From: Pauljensenia hongkongensis
Lineage (GTDB): Bacteria; Actinomycetota; Actinomycetes; Actinomycetales; Actinomycetaceae
Length of the DNA stretch: 59,382 nucleotides
Reading direction: 5' to 3'
Assembly (NCBI RefSeq): GCF_001746855.1
Contig: NZ_CP017298.1
Span: 1,918,586-1,977,967 of the forward strand
Part shown: positions 1-8,130 of the stretch, one piece after another
How the letters are laid out: each line of letters begins with the position of its first letter
Position numbering within the stretch: position 1 is the stretch's first letter
Translations under genes and position numbers: made by a program
The notes under the pieces: generated by a model
What the model was told of the DNA's origin: nothing
Seen by the model: only the letters and a program-made list of their open reading frames with translations
The model's database searches: none

Positions 1-1
1 C

Positions 2-130
2 ATCGCCGAACGGGCCGAGGCGCGCGCCGCCAAGGACTGGTCCCGCGCGGACGCCCTGCGCGACCGCCTGGCCGGGGCCGGGGTCGTGGTGGCGGACGGG
101 CGCGACGGCGCCACCTGGTCGCTGTCCTGA
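2..130 (+). CDS. cysS: Cysteine--tRNA ligase, C-terminal fragment
   Basis: The last 42 codons of a gene entering from the left edge, ending in TGA at 128-130. The peptide reads as the typical CysS C-terminus: an [14 protein letters not shown] stretch followed by [15 protein letters not shown], the helix and short strand that close the anticodon-binding region. CysS charges tRNA-Cys in the cytoplasm. In many actinobacteria cysS is followed directly by rlmB; here rlmB lies about 8.2 kb downstream, with accessory genes between. Only the tail is visible, so the identification rests on these motifs. Confidence 0.8.
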   Translation: MAERAEARAAKDWSRADALRDRLAGAGVVVADGRDGATWSLS

Positions 131-171
131 GGCCGACCCCCCACCCGAATCCCCGACTTGGCAGGTGCCCC

Positions 172-1950
172 GTGTTGTTCTCCGAAGAGCTCATCTCCTC
201 CCGCGAAGCCGGCCTGGGCCACGACGACTGGTGGAAGGGCGCCGTCGTCTACCAGATCTACCCGCGCTCCTTCCAGGACTCCGACGGCGACGGGGTCGGC
301 GACCTGCGGGGCGTGCGGAGCCGCCTCGACTACCTGGAGGCGCTGGGGGTCGACGTCCTGTGGCTGTCGCCCGTCTACCGCAGTCCGCAGGCGGACAACG
401 GCTACGACATCTCCGACTACTGCAGCATCGACCCCCTATTCGGGACGATGGACGAGTTCGACGCGCTGCTGGGCGACGCGCACGCACGGGGCATGAAAAT
501 CGTGATGGACCTGGTGGTGAACCACTCCTCGGACGAGCACCCGTGGTTCGCCGCCTCGCGCTCCTCGAAGGACGACCCGAAGCGCGACTGGTACTACTGG
601 CGGCCGCCCAGGCCCGGGCGCGCTCCCGGAGAGCCCGGCGCGGAGCCGAACAACTGGGGGTCCTTCTTCTCGGGGTCCGCGTGGACCCTAGACGAGGCGA
701 CCGGCGAGTACTACCTGCACCTCTTCCACCGCAAACAGCCCGACCTCAACTGGGAGAACCCCCGGGTGCGCGCCGCTGTGCACGCGATGATGAACTGGTG
801 GCTGGACCGGGGCGTCGACGGCTTCCGCATGGACGTCATCAATCTGATCTCCAAGGCCCCCGGCCTGCCCGACGGCGAGGTCCTGCCCGGGCGGGCGTGG
901 GGGGAGGGCTTCCCCCTGGTCAGCGAGGGGCCCCGCCTGCACGAGTTCCTCGCCGAGATGCGCCGGGAGGTCTTCGACGGGCGCGGCGGGGCGGGCGCGG
1001 ACGCGCCGCTGGCGGTGGGGGAGGCCCCTGGGGTCCGCATCGACAAGGCGCGCCTCTACTCGGGGGCCGCGCGCCGGGAGTTGGACATGGTGTTCCAATT
1101 CGACCACGTGGACCTGGGGCTGGAGGCGGGGAAGTTCCGCCCGCGCCCGCTGCGGCCCGGCGAACTGGCCGACTGCTTGAGCGCCTGGCAGGAGGCGCTG
1201 GCCGACGACGGGTGGAACTCCCTGTACCTGGACAACCACGACCAGCCGCGCGCGGTCTCGCGTTTCGGCGACGAGGAGCACTGGTACGCCTCGGCGACCG
1301 CCCTGGCGACCGCCCTGCACCTGCTGCGGGGCACTCCTTTCATCTACCAGGGCGAGGAGCTGGGGATGACGAACGGGGTCTTCGGGTCCGTGGGGGACTT
1401 GCGCGACGTGGAGGCGCTGCGCTACTACGACGGGGCCGTCGCCGCCGGGGAGGACCCGGGCGCCGTCCTGGCGGGGCTGCGGGCGATGGGGCGGGACAAC
1501 GCGCGCACCCCGGTGCAGTGGGACGGCGGCGAGAACGCGGGATTCACCTCGGGGGCCCCGTGGATCGGCGTCACCCCGAACTACCGGGAGGTCAATGCGG
1601 CCGCGCAGGTGGGCGATCCTGGCTCGGTCCACTCCTACTACCGGGCGCTGATCGCGATCCGCCACCGCCTGCGGGTCGTGGCGCTCGGCTCCTTCGAGCG
1701 CCTCGACGCCGGCGACCCCCGCGTGTTCGCCTACCGCAGGGCGCTGGGGGAGGACCGGCTGCTCGTCGTCGTCAACCTGTCCAGCGACTCGGTGCGGCCT
1801 GCCCTGGCGGACGGCGGGGGCCTGGTCCAACTGCTGGGGAACGCCGACGAGGCGAAGGCGCCTGGTGATGCCCTGGGCCCGTGGGAGGCGCGGGTGTACC
1901 TGGGTGGGCGAACGTCAATAGGTATTGCGAAAATATATTGCGAATCCTGA
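172..1950 (+). CDS. GH13 alpha-glucosidase (oligo-1,6-glucosidase type)
   Basis: A 592-residue cytoplasmic glycoside hydrolase family 13 protein, normal length for oligo-1,6-glucosidase/MalL-like enzymes that release glucose from alpha-linked oligosaccharides. The N-terminus has WWKGAVVYQIYPRSF and the calcium-loop-like DSDGDGVGDL. Catalytic motifs are in order: nucleophile Asp in GFRMDVINL (near residue 221), acid/base Glu in AVGEAPGV (near 284), and the transition-state Asp in YLDNHDQPR (near 357). The start chosen is GTG 172, with TTG 175 next to it as an alternative; the ribosome site is weak. It follows cysS by 41 bp. Exact substrate (isomaltose, trehalose, sucrose) cannot be told from sequence. 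The last ten codons are less GC-rich than the body of the gene. Confidence 0.88.
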   Translation: MLFSEELISSREAGLGHDDWWKGAVVYQIYPRSFQDSDGDGVGDLRGVRSRLDYLEALGVDVLWLSPVYRSPQADNGYDISDYCSIDPLFGTMDEFDALLGDAHARGMKIVMDLVVNHSSDEHPWFAASRSSKDDPKRDWYYWRPPRPGRAPGEPGAEPNNWGSFFSGSAWTLDEATGEYYLHLFHRKQPDLNWENPRVRAAVHAMMNWWLDRGVDGFRMDVINLISKAPGLPDGEVLPGRAWGEGFPLVSEGPRLHEFLAEMRREVFDGRGGAGADAPLAVGEAPGVRIDKARLYSGAARRELDMVFQFDHVDLGLEAGKFRPRPLRPGELADCLSAWQEALADDGWNSLYLDNHDQPRAVSRFGDEEHWYASATALATALHLLRGTPFIYQGEELGMTNGVFGSVGDLRDVEALRYYDGAVAAGEDPGAVLAGLRAMGRDNARTPVQWDGGENAGFTSGAPWIGVTPNYREVNAAAQVGDPGSVHSYYRALIAIRHRLRVVALGSFERLDAGDPRVFAYRRALGEDRLLVVVNLSSDSVRPALADGGGLVQLLGNADEAKAPGDALGPWEARVYLGGRTSIGIAKIYCES

Positions 1951-1980
1951 TTTGAAGCGGGCCACCTTGCTGCCCAGGGT

Positions 1981-2022
1981 CTATGCAACCGGGTGCCATC
2001 GTGACTAAAATATGCCCATCGG
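1981..2022 (+). promoter_or_regulatory. Promoter-like element shared with main esx operon
   Basis: Upstream of the T7SS satellite cassette the sequence has CTATGCAA at 1981-1988, TAAAAT at 2006-2011 and CCCATCGG at 2015-2022. The region before the main WXG100 pair has CTATGCAA, TATGCT and CCCATCGG at exactly the same relative offsets (25860-25901). The TAnnnT hexamers sit where a -10 element would be, CTATGCAA covers the -35 position, and CCCATCGG covers the likely start of transcription. This supports co-regulation of the two loci. Boundaries and function are inferred. Confidence 0.5.
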
Positions 2023-2146
2023 TCTGACAGTGCTGCCGTCAAACGTCGTGAGGAAGGTGGGGAGCGGAACCAGGGGACGGCATTGGACTTGGGCGGATGG
2101 CGGTCTTTTGCGCAGTCCATGGGAAATATGACTTTAGGCGGGCAGA

Positions 2147-2914
2147 ATGCAATTCATGCAAACAGCGGAGTTCGGGAGCCTCATAGGGCCACTGGCCAAA
2201 CTCGGAGCAATCTCAGAGATCATGGCCGCAGCCGTCGCTGAGATCCCTGATTCTGTTGATGTGGTCGACCCCACGGGTAGGATCGGCCTCACCGTGCGCA
2301 GTGACGGTGGTATCGAGAACTTTCAAATCATCGGCGGATGGCGGGAAGCGATCGGCCCCGCGCGCCTGGGCGATGCGATCACCGCTCTGATCAACACCGG
2401 CCGCACGCGCCTGCTGGAGGCCATGAACTCCAGCATCGACCAGAACTGGGGCGAAGCCATCGACAATGGATGGCTGTCCGGCAGGGGGGTCGGTCCCGAG
2501 CAGGACGCGGCCATGAGGGACGCTGTGGAGGACTCCGCGGCCCAGATCATCCAGGCGGCGCACGCCCAGGGCCCGGTCATCCCCGATCAGGCCTTCGAGC
2601 GGGCGGCCGATCTGTTCGAACGCATGGATGAGAGCAGGAGGCTTCTCGACGAGGCCGAAGACGCGTCCAGATCGGTGGTCGATGAGGCGGATGTCGAGGA
2701 CGTCGCGTGCGAATTCTCGAATGGCGCGGTCTCCCGCGTGCTCGTCAATCCCATGTGGGCGCGCAAGACCCCTATCGTGCGTATCCGCCAGAGGGTGATC
2801 GAGGAGATCAGCTCCCCCAATGGCGGGCAGGCGAGCATCGGCTTGGGGCAGTCCGAGTCCGCGCAGGTCGTGCTCGATATGATTCAAGTGCTCCACGCAA
2901 TTTCCTCCAACTGA
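2147..2914 (+). CDS. YbaB/EbfC-like T7SS-associated protein (satellite copy)
   Basis: A 255-residue protein paralogous to the one at 26818-27573. Both have an N-terminal part resembling the YbaB/EbfC fold: a DPTGRIGLTVRSDGGIENFQIIGGW-type pair of strands (about residues 40-65), then a helix with LGDAITALINTGRTRLLEA. A linker and a conserved C-terminal segment, NPMWARKTPIVRIR, follow (NPTWARVTPTVTIR in the paralogue). YbaB-like proteins are common beside actinobacterial T7SS genes, but their role is not settled. No signal peptide or membrane segment is visible. It is the first gene of a four-gene cassette, 15 bp before the next gene. ATG 2147 was kept; ATG 2156 is also possible. Confidence 0.7.
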   Translation: MQFMQTAEFGSLIGPLAKLGAISEIMAAAVAEIPDSVDVVDPTGRIGLTVRSDGGIENFQIIGGWREAIGPARLGDAITALINTGRTRLLEAMNSSIDQNWGEAIDNGWLSGRGVGPEQDAAMRDAVEDSAAQIIQAAHAQGPVIPDQAFERAADLFERMDESRRLLDEAEDASRSVVDEADVEDVACEFSNGAVSRVLVNPMWARKTPIVRIRQRVIEEISSPNGGQASIGLGQSESAQVVLDMIQVLHAISSN

Positions 2915-2929
2915 TGAAGGTGGTCAACA

Positions 2930-3250
2930 GTGACTGATGTGAGTTCCATCGAAGTTGACGTCAGCGCCCTGCGCGATGACGCGAATGAATGGATGCACCA
3001 GGGCGACAGGCTCCGATCGCTCGCCGGTGTCCTCTCAGCTGTTCCTGATAGCGGCAGTAACGTGCCTCCGGATGAGAACCTAGTGATCGGCGCGGTCAAT
3101 GCGGTGACTGCGTTGCTGGATTCCTTGGTCGCGCAGGCCGCTGACGAGTTCGACGAGATGGCGCGGGCCCTGCTGGTATCCGCGCAGTCCTATGAGACTA
3201 CTGAGGAAGAACTGTCCGACGGGTTCAAGCGCTTCAATGATGCGTTCTGA
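2930..3250 (+). CDS. Small EspC-like T7SS-associated protein (satellite copy)
   Basis: A 106-residue, largely helical, acidic protein starting at GTG 2930 with AAGGTGG seven bases upstream. It is paralogous to 27595-27900: VDVSALRDDANEW matches VDALRGDANEW, and both end in a helix carrying a Y-x-x-x-E motif (YETTE here, YEAQE there). That motif is the general export signal of T7SS substrates and in WXG100/EspC-type proteins sits at the same C-terminal place. The size fits the ESX-1 secretion-associated (EspC-like) class. I infer a secreted or co-secreted helical-hairpin protein; no W-x-G turn is obvious. Confidence 0.65.
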   Translation: MTDVSSIEVDVSALRDDANEWMHQGDRLRSLAGVLSAVPDSGSNVPPDENLVIGAVNAVTALLDSLVAQAADEFDEMARALLVSAQSYETTEEELSDGFKRFNDAF

Positions 3251-3268
3251 GGAAGGGAATAGGGGATT

Positions 3269-4522
3269 ATGGAAACCAGCACAGGACCTCGCGATTCGTA
3301 CCACGATGATGGATTCACCCGCGAGGGGGGCGGCGTCGCGCGATCCGGGGTCGGCCAGTCGCGCTCTGGTGGACTCGGAGGGGACTATGGCGCAGAGAGA
3401 GGCATTCGCGCGCGGGACGGCTTGAGCCGCAGCGAGGGCGCGACGGCGGCCCGGGGCAGTGGCTACCCCGTGGAACGCGGTAGTCGCGGATCCGCTGATG
3501 ACCGCCCCGGTTCGTCGACGGCTGTGTACGACCGCACGGCGGCGGAAGGGCGTTATCCCAACAGGGCCGACGCGGGAACGGCTGGCGGCGCCCCCGTGGA
3601 GCAGTCCGGCCAGTTCGACCTTTACACCTCTATTGTGACGGTGTTCCAGGAGATCAGTAAGAACCGGGAGGGGATACGCGCCGCGATCAGCCGCCTGGAG
3701 GCGACGTGGACCGCTGTGTCCCCCATGCTCGACGCGGCGGGCCTGACAGCCATGAAAGTGCTGGTGTCGATGTCGATCACGGCGCTGCGCCAGCTCAGTG
3801 AGGGGCTGATCGCCATGGCCGACGCGCTCCAGGTCTTCCTGGCCTCCCACCAGGGCGTCGTCGATGTCCTCAAGAGGCTCAGTGAGCAGTTCTCGCCCCA
3901 GCTGCAGGCCTTCGTCGAGGACGAGGTCGTCGGCAGCATGCGGACGCGGAAGGCAGGCCTGAAGGGCGCCACAGTCGATCAGTACAACAAGCAGGCCGAC
4001 ACCCAGGCCGACGCGATGGTCACGCTTTCGGAGGCCTCGACCCAGTTGACGCGGGGCCTTTCGAACCTCGCCAAAGCGCACTCTGCCCTGATGGTGGGAT
4101 TCGGGGCCGCGACCGGGGGCGCTGCCCTTGGCATCGCGGGGGGCACCGCAGTGCTGACCCCCCCGGCGACTCCCGCTGCGCCCGCTGTGTACATGAGCGT
4201 CATCGCCGCGACCGTCTCGCAAATCGGGGCACTGGGATCCGCGTACGTTTCCGCTCGTGACGACATCCTCGGCGGAATACAGAAGATCTGCGATGTTCCC
4301 ACGCTGGCCTCCGGGCAGTGGCCGAAGTCGACTGGCGACTCGGGTGCGGGGGCTTCCGCAACCGCGAGGCGCTCCTCGGGGTCGGTGGAGCGGGCTGCGG
4401 GGGCTTCCGCAACCGCGAGGCGCTCCTCGGGGTCGGTGGAGCGGGCTGCGGGGGCTTCCGCAACCGCGAGGCGCTCCTCGGGGTCGGTGAGGCAGACTGC
4501 GGGGGCGTCCAATGCTCGATAG
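3269..4522 (+). CDS. T7SS cassette protein with hydrophobic hairpin and 17-residue repeats
   Basis: A 417-residue protein of unrecognised family. Residues 1-110 are low complexity, rich in Gly, Arg and Ser. Residues 115-260 are helical, with KAGLKGATVDQYNKQADTQ-type sequence matching KRHDLKGDAYSSYSGLVGKQ in the paralogue at 27912-28691. Residues 270-330 form two hydrophobic Ala/Gly-rich stretches, possibly membrane-active. The C-terminus is three copies of a 17-residue repeat (GASATARRSSGSVERAA) absent from the paralogue. ATG 3269 follows AGGGG by six bases. The gene overlaps the next by 11 bp, implying translational coupling. Function unknown; a secreted substrate of the main T7SS is the favoured inference. 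Confidence 0.65.
   Translation: METSTGPRDSYHDDGFTREGGGVARSGVGQSRSGGLGGDYGAERGIRARDGLSRSEGATAARGSGYPVERGSRGSADDRPGSSTAVYDRTAAEGRYPNRADAGTAGGAPVEQSGQFDLYTSIVTVFQEISKNREGIRAAISRLEATWTAVSPMLDAAGLTAMKVLVSMSITALRQLSEGLIAMADALQVFLASHQGVVDVLKRLSEQFSPQLQAFVEDEVVGSMRTRKAGLKGATVDQYNKQADTQADAMVTLSEASTQLTRGLSNLAKAHSALMVGFGAATGGAALGIAGGTAVLTPPATPAAPAVYMSVIAATVSQIGALGSAYVSARDDILGGIQKICDVPTLASGQWPKSTGDSGAGASATARRSSGSVERAAGASATARRSSGSVERAAGASATARRSSGSVRQTAGASNAR
4346..4498 (+). repeat. Three tandem 51-bp repeats inside a gene
   Basis: Copies at 4346-4396, 4397-4447 and 4448-4498. The first two are identical; the third differs only in its last ten or so bases. 51 bp is 17 codons, so the reading frame is kept and copy number can change without disrupting the protein. 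Each unit encodes GASATARRSSGSVERAA, a basic, Ser/Ala-rich stretch. The repeats lie at the extreme C-terminus of the satellite cassette protein. Confidence 0.92.
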
Positions 4523-5711
4523 TCAAGTGGTGCGCGCCTCCGAGCCGAGTTATTTCGACCGTCTGCGCGCGGTCGCGGATCTGCGGTATGACGACTCCGC
4601 AGAAGAGACGGCCTATAACACGGTTATGGAGCAGATCTCCGAGTGCGAGCGTCTGGTGTCCGAGTACGAGCAGACGAACGGGTACCACTCGCAGGAAGTA
4701 CGGGACGCCGTGAGCGAGTGGGCGGAGGCGTTCCGTTCCGATCTCACGCGCACGCGGGATGAACTCGCGGAGGCGCAAGCGGTCGTCGGCCAAGCGCGGC
4801 AAATCATGCGCCAGGCGCGCGACCTCTTCTACCAGAACGTCTCCCCCGAGCTGCTCTCCGACGGTGAGCGCCTGTTCGAGCAGGTGATTTCCGCAGGGAC
4901 TTCAGTGGCGACTCTGGTGGTCCCCATCGGCGGGTACCTGGCCCATGTCGCCGCCGATACCTTCTTCGACATGCTGAAAGAGCAGAGGGACGGCGAGCGG
5001 GAAGCGTACTGCAAGCAGATAGTCGATCAAATGAATGAAAAGCTCCTCACCGGGAGCGAGGCGATGCGGGATGCTATTGACAGGCAGTGCTGCGGGGGAC
5101 TCGAGACGCCTATGGACGGGCGCGCCAGGAGGCAGGGCGTGTGCGCCGACGCGCCCGGCTCGAAGTGGGGAGCCGAGGGGTTCCAGCAGCCGGGCCTGGC
5201 CCAGGAGTCGCCCCAGCGCGTTCCTGTGAAGGACCTGGAGGGGGTCTGTCTACTGGAACGCCCGGTCAACCAGTCGGTGACCCCGAACGGCCTGGTCGGT
5301 GGTTACGCTCCGCCCTCGGCTACGGACTTCTCGGACTCGCGTTGGGACGCGTCGTACAGGATTCCCTCCAGCGTCAGCGATGTGTCACGAACTGCGTCAA
5401 TGGGCGCCTTCGGCTTGGGGGGAGCGAAAGCCGCGCAGGCGCTCAGCGCCCACCAACTGCTGGGAGCAGGGGCGAACCCCTCGGCTGCGCAGGGCGCTCA
5501 GGGGATGCTCGGTCCCACTGGCGCGGGCGGCGGCGCAGCTGGTGAAAAGCAGGAGGGCAGGAAGGAGTACACGTTCTCCGGCTTTCAGGGGCTCTTCTTC
5601 GACCCTGATGCGGAATCCGATTCCACCCCATGGGATCCCGCCCATGGCCCCGGATCGGGCGACGACGGCACCGAGTTCGAACTCCGCTTGGAGGACTGGG
5701 AACTCCCCTAG
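4512..5711 (+). CDS. Large T7SS-associated helical protein (satellite copy)
   Basis: A 399-residue paralogue of 29276-30772 (498 residues). Residues 15-190 are a charged helical domain containing SEYEQTNGYHSQEVRDAVSEWA, nearly identical in the paralogue (QYEQTNGYHSQEIRSAITEWA), with a Y-x-x-x-E motif (YHSQE). Near residues 125-155 is a more hydrophobic stretch (TSVATLVVPIGGYLAHVAAD). The second half holds a conserved block, RPVNQSVTPNGLVGGYAPPS then TDFSDSRWDASYRIPSSVSD, a Gly/Ala-rich linker, and a C-terminal tail WDPAHGPGSGDDG ending in DWELP. These blocks are also found in the paralogue. It starts 11 bp inside the previous gene. No known domain recognised; last gene of the cassette. Confidence 0.7.
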   Translation: MLDSQVVRASEPSYFDRLRAVADLRYDDSAEETAYNTVMEQISECERLVSEYEQTNGYHSQEVRDAVSEWAEAFRSDLTRTRDELAEAQAVVGQARQIMRQARDLFYQNVSPELLSDGERLFEQVISAGTSVATLVVPIGGYLAHVAADTFFDMLKEQRDGEREAYCKQIVDQMNEKLLTGSEAMRDAIDRQCCGGLETPMDGRARRQGVCADAPGSKWGAEGFQQPGLAQESPQRVPVKDLEGVCLLERPVNQSVTPNGLVGGYAPPSATDFSDSRWDASYRIPSSVSDVSRTASMGAFGLGGAKAAQALSAHQLLGAGANPSAAQGAQGMLGPTGAGGGAAGEKQEGRKEYTFSGFQGLFFDPDAESDSTPWDPAHGPGSGDDGTEFELRLEDWELP

Positions 5712-5739
5712 GCGTTGTGGGGTGTGAGGTCGTCGTCGT

Positions 5740-5811
5740 GGGATAGCGGCCCCTGGCGGGATGCGGAGTGCCGAAGTCCGTGTCCTAGCCCAGGGGCCGC
5801 TGCACTATCCC
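5740..5811. repeat. Imperfect inverted repeat after satellite cassette
   Basis: The arms GCGGCCCCTGG (5746-5756) and CCAGGGGCCGC (5790-5800) pair perfectly over 11 bp. Outside them GGGATA (5740-5745) pairs with TATCCC (5806-5811) across a five-base bulge. The loop is 33 bases. It lies 29 bp after the cassette stop codon, so it could act as a transcription terminator, though the loop is long and there is no T tract; a remnant of a mobile-element end is an alternative. The remaining sequence to 5983 shows no convincing gene. Confidence 0.5.
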
Positions 5812-5983
5812 GCGTCAATGCGCCGTTGACCGCCTGGGGGCGGACCCGGCAGCAGATGAATGGCTTCGGTTGGGTCGTGCGCCCGCCGGGCGGGGCCATG
5901 AGCGTTGCTTATACCCTCCGGGCAGAAGCGTTGGGACCCTTTCCGCGTCGTCCACCCCGCGCCACCAAGGGCGTTCACACGGC

Positions 5984-6526
5984 TCATCGCCACAACAACT
6001 TGAAGGCGTCGTAGTCCCGCAGGGGGTGGCCTTTGGGCAGGTCGCGCCTGGTGAGGCGCCGGGGCGCCTCCCGTAGGATCCCTTGGCGCGCGAGTTCCCG
6101 GCCGAGTTCGATCATCTGGTGCTCCGTGTGCTCCCGGGGGCTGAATACGCTCTCGCTGTCGTCCTCGTTGGCGTCGAAGCAGAAGAGCGTGGTCCCATTC
6201 GTCTCCGGGCCTTCCAGTGAAGCCACGATCCCGATCGTGAAAGGACGGGGGACGGCCCGTCGGGTCGCGGGGACGAGCAGGAGCGGCCATCCGACTACTG
6301 AGACGAGCAGGGACAGGTCCTTGAGGATCCCCAGGTCGCTGCCCCCCGACATCTCGGTGCCAGTGTATCCGGCTTTGCGGAGCCGACGGTCTATATCGTC
6401 CCCCCCGACCTTGCATTTTTTGCTGCGCCAGAAGTCGACGGCCCGGCGCACGGCCTCCTCGGGGCCGACACGGACCTTGTACTCGTAGTACGAGTTCCCG
6501 CCGAACACCGCGCGGAAGTATCCCAT
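5984..6526 (-). CDS. Hypothetical protein, paralogue A of three
   Basis: 180 residues, starting at the ATG complementary to 6524-6526, preceded by GGAGG five bases upstream, which decides against the longer open frame. Family not recognised. The N-terminus has YYEYKVRVGPEEAVRRAVDF followed by W, then RRLRKAGYTGTEM. The middle has a hydrophobic segment (LSLLVSVVGWPLLLVPAT, about residues 70-88) that could insert in the membrane. The C-terminal half has FSPREHTEHQMIELGRELARQGI and RRDLPKGHPLRD. Paralogues lie at 7532-8095 and 9277-9822. It has no operon partner and converges with nothing close by. Function unknown. Confidence 0.65.
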   Translation of the reverse strand: MGYFRAVFGGNSYYEYKVRVGPEEAVRRAVDFWRSKKCKVGGDDIDRRLRKAGYTGTEMSGGSDLGILKDLSLLVSVVGWPLLLVPATRRAVPRPFTIGIVASLEGPETNGTTLFCFDANEDDSESVFSPREHTEHQMIELGRELARQGILREAPRRLTRRDLPKGHPLRDYDAFKLLWR

Positions 6527-6916
6527 TCCTGCCTCCGTTCCTCCAGCGTCCAATGGTCCGACTATTGTACGGGTTCGGGGCCACCGGGCCCTTCCTGTAC
6601 GGATCGCGCGGCCGAGGCGGTCGGCGGAGCGCCCGCCGACGAAAGCGCACTGGGGCCCGGCGACCTTCTGGACGTCTTCGTGGCCGCCATGGCGCAACCC
6701 CAACGCCGTGGTCGGATCCGCGGCGGGCGAGCACAAGGCCCGCCCTGGTGGGGCCGTGCTCTCCGAGCGCACCGAGGTCCGCGCTGCCATAGACTGGGCG
6801 CGCTGACGGGCTGTGCGATTGACCGGGCACCGTTGGCGCCTCCGTCGCCGATGGGTGCGGCGGGACGGTTTGGAGCGCCGGATAGACGGGCCGCCGCACA
6901 GGAGGAGAGGAACAGC
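6527..6916. promoter_or_regulatory. Divergent intergenic region with candidate promoters
   Basis: A 390-bp gap between paralogue A (minus) and the DUF1697 gene (plus). The minus-strand sequence CCGTACAATAGTCG (complement of 6559-6572) contains TACAAT, a good -10, and has a counterpart at 8131-8144 ahead of paralogue B. On the plus strand TAGACT at 6790-6795 is a possible -10 for the DUF1697 gene. The open frame running through this gap in phase with DUF1697 has no ribosome site and no protein-like features, so I do not count it as coding. Confidence 0.4.
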
Positions 6917-7459
6917 ATGGAGTACGTGGCGCTGCTGCGCGGCATCAACGTCGGAGGCAAGAACAAGGTCGTCATGAGCGAGCTGCGCAAGCAGATCGCC
7001 GCTGAGGGCTACGGGAACGCGCGCACCTACATCAACAGCGGGAACCTCGTTTTCGAGGCGGATTCCCCGCGTGACGAGGTCGCCCAGACCGTCGAATCCG
7101 TCCTGGAGGGGCACTACCCCTTCCCGATCCGCCTGGCGCTCCTGTCCGGGCGGGAGTACCTGGCGGAGCTGTCCGGCCTGCCCGAGTGGTGGCACGGGGA
7201 TGCCGCGCGGCGCGACGCGCTGTTCTACACGCGGGGCCTTGACCGGGCCCACGTGCGCGAGCGCATCGAGGCGATGCCTCTGGGCGACGAGGCCGTCCAC
7301 TTCGGCGAGAACGCCGTCTTCTGGGGCAAGTTCAACGAGGCGGAGTTCCTCAAGACCGCATACCACAAGCACCTGCTGCGCGAGGACTTCTACCGCCAGG
7401 TGACGATCCGCAGCGGCGCGACTGTTGAGCGGATCGCCTCGATGCTGTCGCGGGACTGA
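6917..7459 (+). CDS. DUF1697 family protein
   Basis: A 180-residue protein, standard length for DUF1697. The hallmark N-terminus MEYVALLRGINVGGKNKV, followed by M-x-x-L and YGNARTYINSGNLVFEA, is diagnostic of the family. The start ATG 6917 has GGAGGAGAGG immediately upstream. The family is widespread, soluble and of unknown biochemical function, with a fold made of two ferredoxin-like halves. It stands alone, between two minus-strand hypothetical paralogues, and looks like an accessory insertion rather than part of an operon. Confidence 0.9.
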   Translation: MEYVALLRGINVGGKNKVVMSELRKQIAAEGYGNARTYINSGNLVFEADSPRDEVAQTVESVLEGHYPFPIRLALLSGREYLAELSGLPEWWHGDAARRDALFYTRGLDRAHVRERIEAMPLGDEAVHFGENAVFWGKFNEAEFLKTAYHKHLLREDFYRQVTIRSGATVERIASMLSRD

Positions 7460-7531
7460 CGCGCCTGAGCGCGGTTCCCGCCCCCGCGCCCGGCCTCGTG
7501 CGGAGCGGGTCGGCGCATACCCGAGCGGAGC

Positions 7532-8095
7532 CTAGCTCCCTTCGACTGCGGCGCGGCGGATCCTGTACCAGTTGAACACGCGGAGGGGATTGTCCCTGGG
7601 CAGGGTCCTCTGGGTGAAACGATGGGGATTCTCCAGCAGGACGCCTTGGCGCCCCAGTTCCTCTCCGAGTGCGATCATCTGGAGCTCGGTGTACTCCCTC
7701 GGACTGATAAACCCTTTTTCGTGGACGATCCAAGTGGCGTGGAAGCAGACGAGCGTGGTTCTATCCGGGTACGGGCCATCCAGTGGGGCGGCGATGCCGA
7801 CCTGGAAGGGTCCGGGGTTGGAAAGCCGTATTTTGCGGGAGAACAGGAGCACGAGTCCGAGAGGGAGGAGCTCGAGGAGGTCGTTCTGGAACGTCGCTTC
7901 GGATCCGCCGCCCCCTAGTACTTCAGTGCCGGTGTATCCGAGTTCCCTGAGGCGGCTGTCCATGTTGTAGTCCGCGACCTCGCAATCCAGGGCGTGCCAG
8001 AACGCGGCGGCCCGGCGCACGGCCTCTTCGGGCCCGACGCCCACCTGGTACTCGTAATACCGCGTGCAGCCGAATTCTGCGCGTAAGAACCCCAT
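7532..8095 (-). CDS. Hypothetical protein, paralogue B of three
   Basis: 187 residues, start complementary to 8093-8095 with GGAGG five bases upstream. Clearly related to paralogue A: YYEYQVGVGPEEAVRRAAAFW, RLRELGYTGTEV, a hydrophobic segment (LLELLPLGLVLLFSRK, about residues 72-87), ISPREYTELQMIALGEELGRQGV, then RTLPRDNPLRV. The family has an invariant GPEEA near residue 20 and LPxxxPLR near the end. It converges on the DUF1697 gene with a 72-bp gap. Function unknown; a small membrane-associated protein is possible from the hydrophobic centre. Confidence 0.65.
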   Translation of the reverse strand: MGFLRAEFGCTRYYEYQVGVGPEEAVRRAAAFWHALDCEVADYNMDSRLRELGYTGTEVLGGGGSEATFQNDLLELLPLGLVLLFSRKIRLSNPGPFQVGIAAPLDGPYPDRTTLVCFHATWIVHEKGFISPREYTELQMIALGEELGRQGVLLENPHRFTQRTLPRDNPLRVFNWYRIRRAAVEGS

Positions 8096-8130
8096 GCCGT
8101 CCTCCTATTCGTCCAGTGCCCCTGCGGCGC

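Noticed and set aside
5715-6014. Small open frame after the satellite cassette
   Set aside because: It runs through an inverted repeat and into the opposite-strand gene, with no ribosome site.
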